Shown piece by piece: positions 23,881 to 33,989 of a stretch of DNA of 64,000 nucleotides (position 1 is its first letter; every line of letters starts with the position of its first letter). Position numbers and translations under genes: made by a program. A model generated the notes under the pieces. It saw only the letters and a list, made by a program, of their open reading frames with translations, was not told the DNA's origin and ran no database searches. The DNA is from Isoetes taiwanensis (lineage: Eukaryota > Streptophyta > Lycopodiopsida > Isoetales > Isoetaceae): assembly GCA_021234155.1 (NCBI GenBank), contig JAJEKV010000005.1, positions 14,295,257-14,359,256 of the forward strand. Reading direction: 5' to 3'.

Positions 23881-24158
23881 CTCGCATGCATACATCCCAA
23901 CAAAAACGTAGATTAGGAGTATATGCATAAAGATAGATAGATAGTATTTTAACGTCACGCCACTAGGCAGCATCCAACTGGACATGTGACCACACACCAC
24001 ACTACATTGCTTGGTTGGGCCCTGCCCCCAACCACTTTACATTGCGTCTGTGGGTTTTGACACCCAACAGTTCAGAGTGCGATTCTGGGCGGTCTCGAAC
24101 TCGAGACCTATAGTTGCTAGACCTAGTGTGTTACCACTAGAAAAGGGCCTCGAATAAC
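23881..24158 (-). mobile_element. tRNA-derived SINE with flanking target duplication
   Basis: On the minus strand the head carries a pol III A-box-like CTAGTGGTAACACACTAGG and a B-box-like GGTCTCGAGTTCGAGACC about 25 bp later, the layout of a tRNA-derived promoter. The body ends in (CTAT)n around 23933-23948 plus a short AT-rich stretch. Both flanks carry the perfect 12-mer CCCTAATAGACA (23869-23880 and 24159-24170), as expected for target-primed insertion. A real tRNA gene is excluded because no cloverleaf with an anticodon arm and acceptor stem closes. Confidence 0.6.
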
Positions 24159-24170
24159 CCCTAATAGACA

Positions 24171-25137
24171 TTCATATGATTTGTACAGGCCTTCTGTTTG
24201 AATCCCGTCGCGGTCTAAGCAAACGTTGTTTTCGTAGTAAAAATAGAACCTTCTGATAAGCTAATACCAACAAATAACTATCAGCTCTTATGAGTTGGAT
24301 TTAGTTTAGTGGCAATTGCTGGGAGAAGAAAATGGTTAATCCATCAGAGACCAAATGGGCCATGAGATGCATACACAACACCGATTTGTGTTACTTCTAT
24401 CCCTTAAAATGAAGATCATGAATTAAATGGCTCAAGAATGAAGAATCAATGCAAGCATAACACTATATTAACATTGCTTGGCCTGCATTGAATGTCTAGA
24501 ACTATTGAATTATTCCAGGAATAAGGGACATCTTAAGAAATTTTCCTTTTAATTAATCTGATTAGCTTGCTTTTCTTCTAAGTAACTTGTCCCCATTTTT
24601 GGGTTGCTTGAAGGGCAATCCTGGGGATGGGGAGTGGAAATGGAATGTATGCCAAATATTCAATAGTGATGATGGATATCTTAGGAGAGCAATGTTTTGA
24701 AGGCCAAGATCAAGTTTAGAGCTAAGAGAAACTAAAAGGTCGTGTTCACCACTTTCTTTCCATTTGCATTGACATTTGCAGTGACAGTCGACTAGGGCTC
24801 TAGCCTTTGCACTTAGAAGGTCGCACCCTCCTTACAAGCAGAAGGGCAAATACAATTATCATCTCGTTGATTTTCGAAAGCACTCGAATCTTCTAAGAAT
24901 ATCGATTTCTTTTATACAAGTAGTACTCTTTATCCGAATACGAGTTTTCCTACATTTTATAACAAGACATTTGTGTGGCACAATAGTAAATCATTTCAAC
25001 CTAAAATTATTTCCATTGCAAATTGATGGACCACCCTGCCTTACGATAATCTATATTGTCTGTTCTGATCTAGATTTGCAATAAGGAGCCACTCTCCGGT
25101 CGATCCTGTAAATTGGATGACAATTATTCACGGGTTT
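24171..25137. other. Spacer, second half duplicated at 28958-29518
   Basis: 24171-24584 shows nothing I can assign; 24185-24260 has a tRNA-like GTTTGAATCCCGTCGCGGTC and a few words shared with the LINE 3' region at 34065. From 24585 on the sequence is the duplicated spacer with no ORF conserved between its two copies. Confidence 0.45.
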
Positions 25138-25319
25138 GTTATTTATTAAAACACAACGACATGAAGGAACAGAAAAGAACTTGAGTGCAGAAAGTTAGGT
25201 TTTCTTTGATGATTTGAGACATACATCCCAGATTCCGAGATGCACCGCTCCAGACTTAGCAATTCTGGATTATGCCATCTGGCAAGGTATATTTTGTATG
25301 ACTTATCCATTATCAACAT
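25138..25319 (-). repeat. Truncated 3' LTR of the Ty1/copia remnant
   Basis: The minus strand reads TGTTGATAATGG from 25319, directly after a purine run, the usual start of a copia LTR. The stretch ends near 25138, where homology to the duplicated segment begins. Only about 180 bp, so it is truncated or a very short LTR. No 5' LTR is recognisable at the other end. Confidence 0.6.
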
Positions 25320-25335
25320 TCCCCCTCAAAATATA
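25320..25335 (-). other. Polypurine tract of the copia remnant
   Basis: The complement reads TATTTTGAGGGGGAA immediately before the LTR TG start, a standard polypurine tract position. It supports the minus-strand orientation and the LTR border. Confidence 0.65.
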
Positions 25336-25581
25336 CCTTCTATCACAATCTTATCAGAGTTCTGACTAAACAGAATCAATTCACAAGAATTTAAACAAAA
25401 CAGACATCCTCATCTAATTTTTAATTTTCATATGAATGAAATATGTAAGCTAACTAAAAACTCAAAATAACTTCAGCCAACAGATTGGAGATATTCTCCA
25501 ATCAAATCTGGATGTCTTCGGAGCTGCAACACTTCTTCAGTATTCATCTGACTCCCAGCCAAACTGACTACTTAAGATCGT

Positions 25582-26690
25582 TTATTGCATTCCTTCAACA
25601 TTCCTTACAAAAGGCTTCATGTCAGTTCGCAAATGTTGAACAACAATACGCCCTTCAATTACCTTTTCCCTGGTGAAATGAAATTGGACTTCAATATGCT
25701 TCAACTTAGTGAAATTCGTAGGATTCTTCACAAGAGAAATGGCAGCAGAATTTTCATTGCAGATCATTGTAGCCTGTTGTTGTGGCGCATATATTTCAGC
25801 AAGCAGCCGCCTTAACCAAATGCATTCCTTTGCAGCACAACACAGTGCCATATACTCCAATTCGCATGAGGAAGTTGCAGTGGACTTTTGTTTTCTACTG
25901 CACCAGTCTATCTCACCCCCTTGCAGGATAAAACAATAACCAGTTTTAGACTTATCTCCTGCATAGTCTGCGTTAGCAAAGCCTTGGAGCACAAGTGGAT
26001 GAGAAACTTTATGATAGTAACAGATGCCCATATTGGGAGTGCTTTGCAAGTATCGAAGAAGTCTCTTAAGAGCCAACCAGTGTTGACCAGCGGGATTGTC
26101 CAAATATTGGCTCAATGTGATTGTGGCCTGTGCAATATCGGTTCTAGTACAAACCATGTAGTGCATCAGCTTACCAACAAGGCTTCTAAAAGACAAGCCA
26201 TCTAAATCTTCAGCACAATGAGGAGCAGCGGATAATGGCAGAGTATAGGTGGCAGGAGTGACAACTCCTTTGCTATGTTCCATGTGACAGGCATGCAGCA
26301 AGTTAGAAATGGACTTCCCTTGATGAATTTTGATGGATTTAGTTTGGGGATCTTTGATCACTTGAATCCCAAGAAAGTAATGTAAGGGACCCAAATATGT
26401 CATTCTAAACCTTTGGGTTAAAGCCGCTTTAGTTTCTCGCATCATGATAGGACTATTGCTGGCAAGAATAAGATCGTCCACATACAACACAATAAGAATA
26501 AGAGAATCTGTGTACCTCTTACTGTAGATGTTCCAATCTGCTTGACTCTTGGTAAAGCCCCTCACAAGCAGAAAGAGAATTTGTGAACCGTGATGGTACC
26601 ACTTTGGTGATCGCCTCAATCTGCATAAAGCTTTCTTAAGTTTGTAGACATGATCTTCTTTCCCAGGAACAACAAAGCCAGGGGCTTGTT
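25582..26690 (-). pseudogene. Ty1/copia reverse transcriptase and RNase H (open, N-terminus lost)
   Basis: The stretch 25582-26619 is open for 345 residues. It has the RT catalytic motif LIVLYVDDLILAS (about residues 43-55), LGPLHYFLGIQVI, the copia linker SLVGKLMHYMVCTRTDIAQA, and RNase H with FANADYAGDKSKTGYCFI, STATSSCELEYMAL and KHIEVQFHFTREKV. The order PR-IN-RT-RH with RT at the end identifies Ty1/copia. In-frame codons continue upstream to about 26690 (APGFVVPGKEDHVYKLKKAL), after which homology stops. The fingers part of RT and the integrase core are missing. Confidence 0.9.
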
Positions 26691-26699
26691 TAACACTAG

Positions 26700-26970
26700 A
26701 GTTGCCCCGAGGACCATTTCTGGTCCATGGACCAGAAATGGTCCACCATACCCCCTGCCACTTAAATCAACATATCTCACAAGAGAAATTTTAATTTTAA
26801 AATATACCACCACTATTTGAGTCTTCACTTGATTCTTAACGACTTGTGAGAATTTCATGACCACTGGATTCACCTTTAGATTGGTATGATTGTTCAAACT
26901 TTGGAGAATTTGGCAGTTTTTACAGCACTCTAGAACTGCATTCTTCAATTTTCTAGCATAAGAGTATCTA
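26700..26970. other. Foreign stretch replacing copia integrase and RT N-terminus, with a 34-bp palindrome
   Basis: Copia homology ends on one side at about 26968 (just after the start of integrase) and resumes at about 26690 (inside RT). The 270 bp in between have no copia similarity and contain a perfect palindrome at 26711-26744 whose half is GGACCATTTCTGGTCC. A transposon terminus or fold-back end is one reading; deletion with filler DNA is another. Confidence 0.55.
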
Positions 26971-27740
26971 AACCTTGCTAAACCTGTGTTTTCCTATTGA
27001 TGCCATTTTAGCTTTTCCCCACACATCCATATGAACAATCTCGAGATGTTTTTCTGCTCTATGCACTTTGCTTTTAGGAAACCGTCTCCTGTGCATTTTT
27101 CCAAGCATGCACCCTTCACACAATTTACCTGGAGGCTCAATCTTGGGCAATCCATTGACCAACTTATGCTTATACATCTCTTTCATCAACAGAAAGTTCG
27201 GGTGTCCCAATCTCTCGTGCCACAGCTGACTCTTTTCTAGTGTGCAGGCACTCAATGCTACCTTTTGAGACCAACTCAATCTGTATAAGTCCCCATCTCG
27301 ATCTCCAACAGCAAGCACGATGCCGGTTCTGTCCTTTATCAAACATTTTCCATATCCAAAATTCAACAACAATCTGGCATCATTCAACTTAGATATGGAC
27401 AATAGATTTGCTTCCAATTCTGGTACATGCAGAGTCCTTTTGAGTTGAATTTCTCCACATGGCATGTCAAGTCTGACAATTCCAACACCCCATGTCAAGT
27501 CTGACAATTCCAACACCCGTTACGTCCAAAGTTCCTTTCCCAATCTTCACTCTGCTCTGCTCAACAACGTGATAATCAACAAACAATTCACGCTTAGGAG
27601 TCATGTGATCCATAGCTCCAGAGTCTAAGTACCTCGGAGCGTGTAAATACCTCAGACGGCCTCGCTTTTTTTTGCACATGTCAAGTTTAGACTGAATGGT
27701 GGCGTTTGTATGGTCACTCTCTTTTCTATGCGAAAGTGCT
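26968..27740 (-). pseudogene. Ty1/copia protease, GAG-pre-integrase and start of integrase
   Basis: Upper part (27467-27679): YLDSGAMDHMTPKRELF, the copia protease active site (DSG). Lower part (26968-27516): the GAG-pre-integrase zinc motif LWHERLGHPN...LCEGCMLGKMHR and the first integrase segment EIVHMDVWGKAK with the first catalytic Asp. The two frames are separated by a 28-bp tandem duplication (27463-27490 and 27491-27518), not a multiple of three. Gag is lost: the element stops near 27740 at the start of the duplicated NERD1 segment. Confidence 0.85.
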
Positions 27741-27753
27741 AAGTATCAGCTTA

Positions 27754-28830
27754 TTGGTGCAAAACCAAAGAAGGTATATAGTATGAACAATTAATTTCTG
27801 TAAGTTTAATCTGCAGTCTTATCAGGAATCTGACAGGATAGGAATTTGCAGAAATGGGCACATTATTCAATGATAACAAATCACACAGTAGCACTAGGGT
27901 TGCCGAATGTTGTTGTTGCACATTTGAAAGAAGGGATTGAAGTCGCATCTAACTACTGTATGCATCGTATGTAAGGTATCCATCCCATTGGTTTTGATCT
28001 AAGCTTCAAGAACATGTTAAATATTGCACATAGGTAATGTCTGGAAAATTTTATTTGCAATAACTATTATTCCCATGACTTGTGTGGGCTAAGGAACTAG
28101 CTAGCATTATGGATTCCTTATTTATTATATGCATAGGCTCACTGTTTAGAAAATTTTCAAATCTTTCTTTTTCCGCAATGAGCTATTTCAATTCTTCTAG
28201 CTTAATTCTAATTCAAAAACTATTTTACAAACTGCTTCAGGCAGAGGGTTGCATGCATATCAATGGAGATGGAGTATTGGACCATGTCCGTAGTGCATGC
28301 AATTTATCTTATAATTCTCTATCCCTTGATTTATAATCGTTTTTGTATAGGGAATAAAAAAGAAATGAATGTTCTATCATGGATGCAAAGCAAAGACCGT
28401 TCTTATGTAGATTTTGTTCTCGTGATGTGCATTTTAGAGCAATAATTTATGGCACTAGCAATCTGATTTTGACAAGAGATAGGAAGAAATGAAGCATGAG
28501 TAAAAGCTTCTAGCACGCCCGTCATAGATGTTGATGTTTAAATACCTTCACACCACGACCAGCCCAACAAAATGTCTATGCTTTACATGTCCGGGGTTCG
28601 CTCTCGCTTCTATTTCTTGATAAAGAGATGTATTTGTTTCCAATGGGTTGCGTGTTGTTGGTGGAAATGGGGTCGGGAGACCATAGTTCCGGATGGAATG
28701 ATGGATGCAATCAAGCCATCTTTGGGCCATTGCTTCATCGGGCGTATTCCTCTGCGTGAACAGCTCTTCAACGGTTCCATTTGCAGGCATTCTGCTTTCA
28801 TTCAATGCCTTTTATCAGGGTGACTTCTCT
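27754..28830 (+). pseudogene. Second, partial copy of NERD1-like exons
   Basis: Matches 20798-21912: the end of one exon (TGAKPKK), a 20894-type exon (about 27850-27977) with PNVVVAHLKEGIE followed by a broken end, a 21279-type exon (about 28233-28290, INGDGVLDHV) and a 21750-type exon (about 28650-28825, IVPDGMMDAIKP). Every exon carries small indels relative to copy 1, mostly at CTG/CAG/CCAGG words. It has neither the 5' nor the 3' end of the gene and cannot be functional. Confidence 0.85.
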
Positions 28831-28957
28831 TCACGTGCCACGTATGACTTTTTGGGCATCCTAGGACCAGAGGGCTTTTTACATTAATCAGTAAACCAGC
28901 CACAGTAATCTGTAAACCAACTTTTACTGGTCTAGACTAGTGTTTTTCTTCTAATTA

Positions 28958-29518
28958 ACTTGTCCCCATTTTTGGGTTGCTTGAAGGGCAAATCCTGGGG
29001 ATGGGGGAGTGGAAATGGAATATATGCCGAATATTCAATAGTGATGGTGGATATCTTAGGAGGGCAATGTTTTGAAGGCCAAGATCAAGTTTAGAGCTAA
29101 GAGAAACTAAAAGGTCGTGTTCACCACTTTCTTTCCATTTGCATTGACAGTTTGTAGTGAAAGTCGAGTCGGGCTCTAGCCTTTGCACTTAGAAGGTCGC
29201 GCCCTCCTTACAAGCAGAAGGGCAAATACAATTATCATCTCATTGATTTTCGAAGGCACTCGAATCTTCTAAGAATATCGATATCTTTTATACGAGTAGT
29301 ACCCTTTATCCAAATTCGAGTTTTCCTACATTTTCTAACAAGACATTTATATGGCACAGCAGTAAATCATTTCAACCTAAAATTATTTCCATTGCAAATT
29401 GATGGACCACCCTACCTTACGATAATCTATATTGTCTGTAATAAGGAGTTTGGCAATAAGGAGTCACTCTCTGGTCGATTCTGTAAATTGGATGAAAATT
29501 ATTCACGGGTTTGTTATT
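28958..29518 (+). repeat. Segmental duplication, second copy, spacer part
   Basis: Nearly identical to 24585-25143. Joined almost directly to the NERD1 part at 28830, which shows an internal deletion of about 2.7 kb relative to the first copy. The similarity ends at the same base where the copia LTR begins in the first copy (GGGTTTGTTATT). Confidence 0.85.
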
Positions 29519-30304
29519 ATCATCTATTTCTGTGTCATTCTGCAACAAATGCAGCATATTAAACTTGCCATCTTATTCTAAAACAACTTTTCTTTCAAGG
29601 AATCTATTCTTATCTAACAACATCCTACACAGTACATCTTCTGGAGAATCTTTTATGAACAACCCCTTCTATTTTCTGGACTTTGTCATACTCAAGCTAG
29701 TTGTTACCTTCTTTGGGTTGTTTTCTAATAGATTTTGGGATGTCTGATGTTGTTGGCATAAATGCAGATTAGACAGCTTTAAAATCTGATAATGGAAGGT
29801 TTACTAGCAACATTTTCGTAATATGTATGTCATGTTCAAGTTATCCATCGTGCATGTCATTTCTGCCCTGCCCTATAATACTTTGGAATTGGATTGCCTT
29901 GTGTGTATGACATCATAATCAATAAGACATTGCAGTTCAATAGCAAAAAATATTGCCTAATAGAAGCGTTGGGCCAAGTAGGCTCCTATAGAACAATTCG
30001 TCACCAAGAATGTTAATTGTGCATATTGCAAGGTTTTCAAATTCATTTCTACAATCGTCTCTCCCCACTCACGAGGGAAACCCCTTTTGTGTCTGCACCT
30101 TGTTTTATTAGAGCTCTTGATTGCTTAAAAACTAATCTATAGTAGATGGGTAGACAGTCTAGGAAAAAGAATAGAATAGAATAGAATAGATAGGGAAGCC
30201 TGGAAATATGTTCCTTGGTAAGTCATACACAACATCTAAATGTGATATGCACTAAAAATGTAGGAGCATGTCCAGAATTGGTGGAGATAAAACTTCCGAT
30301 CAGT
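29519..30304. other. Intergenic region behind the PLS-PPR gene
   Basis: No supported gene. The minus strand at 29520-29670 encodes a short open stretch (FIKDSPEDVLCRMLLDKNRF) that could be an orphan exon, but I cannot name it. A (TAGAA)n microsatellite lies at about 30170-30193. Confidence 0.35.
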
Positions 30305-32224
30305 TCATGCTTCAAAATTAAATGCAGCATGCACATTTGATAGGATGAGATATCCTCCAGCATTTTGTTGATTCTGTTCAATAACAAAGTTGGAAATGCG
30401 CTTTGCTCGTTTTATGTCACCATAAATGCTTGATGCACTAAACAAGGCTGACCAAACTATGGGGTTATCCATGATTGGTGTTCTAGGAAGCATTGCCTCT
30501 GCCTCGTCCAGTTTGCCTGTACGACACAGAAGGTCAATCATGCATCCATAGTGCTCTGGAGTCTGCACAACACCATAATCTTTCCTCATGGAAAAGAAAT
30601 ATTTATATCCCTCACTCACAAAACCAGCACGACTGCATGCAGAAAGGATGCTAACAAATGTAATGTTATCTGGCTGTACTCCTTCCAATAGCATTTCAGT
30701 AAACAAATTAGCAGTTTCCCTGGCACATCCATGTTGAGCATATGCAGCAACAACAGAATTCCAAGATACTAAATCTCGTCTGCATATTTTGTCAAATACC
30801 ATATGTACATCTTCGAGAGAACCACATTTGCCATACATTAAAATAAGAGCATTGGACATGGGAAGCTCAAGTAGCAACCCTCTATCAATAGCTTCTACAT
30901 GTATCCTCCTACCCAAAACTAAGTTAACTAGATTGCTACATGCATCTGTGAGGCTGATAAAACTCACCATATCTGGCTTTAGGTTACTTATTTCCATCAG
31001 ATGGAACATTTCAATAGCCTCCCTTTGATGCCCATTTTGGGCATACACTGTAATCATGCAATTCCATGACACTAAATCTGGCGCAGCAAGCTTATGAAAT
31101 ATCATACAGGCATCCTCCATAGCTCCACATTTTGTGTACATGTCAATAATGGCATTGCTGAAGACAATATCATTATGAGGTACTTTATTAAGGCTGCATG
31201 AATGAATCAGCTTGCCATCTGCCAGGCCTCCAAGGGTGGAACATGCACTCACTACATTGATGAATGATATGGTATCTAAGGGCATCCGCGTAGAATGCAA
31301 TTCTTTAAATAATTGGAGGGCCTCTTCGCCGTGTTCATACTTAGCATATGCTCCAAGCATACAAGTCCATGAGATCACATTCCACTCCACCATTGTGTCA
31401 AATGCCACATATGCTTCTTTCAGGCTTCCACATTTAACATATGTATTAACAAGGGCATTCCTCACTGTAACATCACCTTCAAATGGAGTGCCCAACAGCA
31501 ATGCATGGAAAAATTTAACCAATGCATGAGTTTCTGACATGCATACTGCATCTAGAATTGCAATAAATGTTATCTTATTTTGCTTTACTCCTTCAAAATT
31601 CATTTCTTGAAATAGACTTAAGGCTCTCTGCACATCTCCATTCTCTGCGCAAGCACCAATCATTGAAGTCCATGAGACCACATTCCTGGTAGGCATTCTG
31701 TCAAACATGGAGGTGGCAGCCTTCAAAGTGTGACACTTCCTGTACATATTAATAATTACAGTTCCCACAATCAGATCAGCCTCAAGCCTACTTTCAACAA
31801 CATGTGCATGAATTAACTTACCCTGTGGTAAAGCATCTCTATTAGTGCATGCTACTAGTGTACTGATAAGTGTGACTTTGTCTATAAGTATATTGGCCAA
31901 ACACATTTGTGCCAGCAGATGAAGTGCCACATGACAATCTCCTGATTGAGCATAAGCCCCAACCATCCTGTTCCATGATCTCACGCTTACATTGGGAATT
32001 GCCTCCAACATTTGTGTAGCAGAGACTATATCATGACATTTGAGGTACATTTCAATAAGATCATTTCCAAGGTATTTGAATTCCTCCTGTTCATATTTCA
32101 TGGTGTATGCATGGGCTAGCTTGCCTTCAGATGAAGTCCTCGACTCGACACAACGCCTTATCAGATTACCTAGCGAATCACGGCTGGTGTTCAGAATTTG
32201 GAAATTGCTACAAGTAAACCTCAT
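30305..32224 (-). CDS. PLS-class pentatricopeptide-repeat protein, ends within the E1-like motif
   Basis: An intronless 639-residue ORF. PPR proteins bind organellar RNA base by base; PLS proteins usually serve in C-to-U editing in plastids or mitochondria. Five S/P motifs of the type SWNxMVxAYAQxG are visible (about residues 81, 184, 285, 386 and 487), each 101-103 residues apart, separated by L motifs (GKLIHA, NMYxKCG). The C-terminus has PDNITFVSILSACSRAG, EHYGCMIDLLCRTGKLDEA and VWSALFSASSIYGDI...GYLILSNVHAA, which is the end of the repeats plus an E1-like motif; it then stops, with no E2 or DYW deaminase. No clear transit peptide precedes the first repeats, so the start may be internal. 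It would need a partner for editing or may act in splicing or stability. Confidence 0.85.
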   Translation of the reverse strand: MRFTCSNFQILNTSRDSLGNLIRRCVESRTSSEGKLAHAYTMKYEQEEFKYLGNDLIEMYLKCHDIVSATQMLEAIPNVSVRSWNRMVGAYAQSGDCHVALHLLAQMCLANILIDKVTLISTLVACTNRDALPQGKLIHAHVVESRLEADLIVGTVIINMYRKCHTLKAATSMFDRMPTRNVVSWTSMIGACAENGDVQRALSLFQEMNFEGVKQNKITFIAILDAVCMSETHALVKFFHALLLGTPFEGDVTVRNALVNTYVKCGSLKEAYVAFDTMVEWNVISWTCMLGAYAKYEHGEEALQLFKELHSTRMPLDTISFINVVSACSTLGGLADGKLIHSCSLNKVPHNDIVFSNAIIDMYTKCGAMEDACMIFHKLAAPDLVSWNCMITVYAQNGHQREAIEMFHLMEISNLKPDMVSFISLTDACSNLVNLVLGRRIHVEAIDRGLLLELPMSNALILMYGKCGSLEDVHMVFDKICRRDLVSWNSVVAAYAQHGCARETANLFTEMLLEGVQPDNITFVSILSACSRAGFVSEGYKYFFSMRKDYGVVQTPEHYGCMIDLLCRTGKLDEAEAMLPRTPIMDNPIVWSALFSASSIYGDIKRAKRISNFVIEQNQQNAGGYLILSNVHAAFNFEA

Positions 32225-33089
32225 TCTTCCTTTTAAGGATCTTCCGACCCATCTTACAAGAAACTTCGAAACTCCCCAAAGACATCATTTGACATCGTTC
32301 TGATCAACCAGTGAAAGCAAAACAGAAGAAATTTCTTACACGTATGGGCCTCATGACTAACAATTTCTGAGCAATATGATTCCATGCTTTTCTTAGTGAA
32401 AGAATCAGCTCTCACCAGTACATCAAAATGAAATTGGATTGTCATTACTTCTTGGGGCAATTGCGACAAATCCCACTAAGCGCCTATTTCGTTCGATAGG
32501 TAAGACTGAAAACATTGGGCAAGTTTGAGATTTTAAACAATGTGCTCTATAGTCTATACTTACTCATCAGGTCTATACAAGGTGCTAATTGAGGGCATAT
32601 TATAAGGATGCTAGTTTGGCCATGTCTAGCATTGGCATGGATAAAACAAAAGCTTTATAGGTAACAAAAAGTAGGATCAATTTGCCACACTAGCATAACC
32701 AATGAGAACTTTGAATTGTTTTTCTTTTTTATTGTCCACCTAAACATGAGACCCAAATATATGCATATTAAGCTCAATATTGTGTAAGACGAAAAAAACT
32801 CACTTCGAAAAAGTAGTGGATGATTAAGTTAATCAAGCCAACATATCTTGTTTTAGTAGTTGCAAACGTTGGACATATTTGATTTCAATTGCTCCCATTT
32901 GATAAAATTGATATATCTTTCCCCACGGTCTAATGTGGTTGTTGTAATTCTAAGATGATGTGTACTTTTACGGATAGATGCAATGTTTCACACCTCTTTA
33001 TGGGCAAATATGCTACTAGGTATCCCCCGTGGGCTATGAACCAATTTAGGATTATTCTTTTTCTTTTTTGTAATATACTATCTTAACCA
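32225..33089. other. Intergenic region upstream of the PLS-PPR gene
   Basis: AT-rich and without supported genes. The first 250 bp (32225-32470) would hold the promoter and 5' leader of the PPR gene, but no clear TATA box stands out. Confidence 0.35.
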
Positions 33090-33850
33090 TCTGTAAGACA
33101 TTGGCATCCCAAAGCTTATTGGAAAAGCATGCATCTAGGTCTTACTTCAAGCAAGTATGTTGTTATCCACGTGTACAAACCCATGTTCCTACACATTTCA
33201 TATGGAGAGCCAACTTGTGCGTTTCTCCTCCTAGCCAACTTTAAGATGTCGTGGACACAGACATTGTGTATGTAAGGTTTGTAACTCAAGTGCCCCCCAT
33301 GTTCACCATCTTTTGACAATAGAGTATGTGGTGTTCTATTCTAGTACATTGAAGAGGGAGGAATGCCATTTCTCGCAAAAGAATAGGATATGGGACTGCA
33401 AACTTAACTTTGAAAACTTGAGTCAAGAGGGTTTTTGAATATGCTCTAAGTTACAAGACCCCCACTTCCACAATTTATAAGAGAACCGCTCAAGCAACCC
33501 AAAACAAGTGTGATTTGACCCTTATATATGAAGCGAGGTGCTCATTGTTGCTTAAAAAAAGATACTAATGGAACCTTTATCTAGGCCATGTTGATCCACA
33601 TACTAGTATCTAGACGGAAACTGCTGAGGGCATCTAGATGTTGTTGTATATTGCTAGAGGTCTAAGTTAAAATGCCCACATCATTTGTATAATAATGTGA
33701 TTTGCGAGTCATGCTTCTTCACCTCCATGCGGGCAACCCAAACCTCAAGCTCACTCCATTTTTTTAAGAGCCAAATCCTCATTTTGCATTAGGCCAAGTG
33801 CAACGATGCCTATTTCCTAGATTGATGAAATAAAATTTATTAATGTTTTG
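33090..33850 (-). mobile_element. LINE fragment 1 (diverged)
   Basis: Follows the same order of words as the LINE at 33990-35890: CCCAAAGCTT with GGAAAAGCATG, TGTACAAACCCATG, GGGCATCTAG, and CATCATTTGTATAATAAT, which is the complement of the RT YVDD stretch. No ORF remains. It lies just beyond the second LINE in the same orientation. Confidence 0.5.
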
Positions 33851-33989
33851 AGAATAAAATACTTCGAAAGATTTGTAGCATGACTTGAAACTTAGAATGG
33901 ATATAGGGATGAGGGTTGATTGCTATAACATTGTAGTCACGGGTGTGCATTTTGCACATGGCTTTGCCATTCTAGCCTCTAGAATTGAA

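Larger units (their letters stand above)
20798..25143 (+). repeat. Segmental duplication, first copy
   Basis: The stretch 20798-21912 reappears at 27754-28825 and 24585-25143 reappears at 28958-29518. Intermediate sequence 21913-24584 is absent from the second copy. It includes the 3' half of the NERD1-like copy and the spacer behind it. Confidence 0.85.

Noticed and set aside
24040-24150. Functional tRNA gene on the minus strand
   Set aside because: A- and B-box-like words are present, but no acceptor stem or anticodon arm closes, and the context is that of a SINE with target duplication.
31212-31529. Plus-strand ORFs inside the PLS-PPR gene
   Set aside because: They are antisense shadows of a long, clearly real coding frame.
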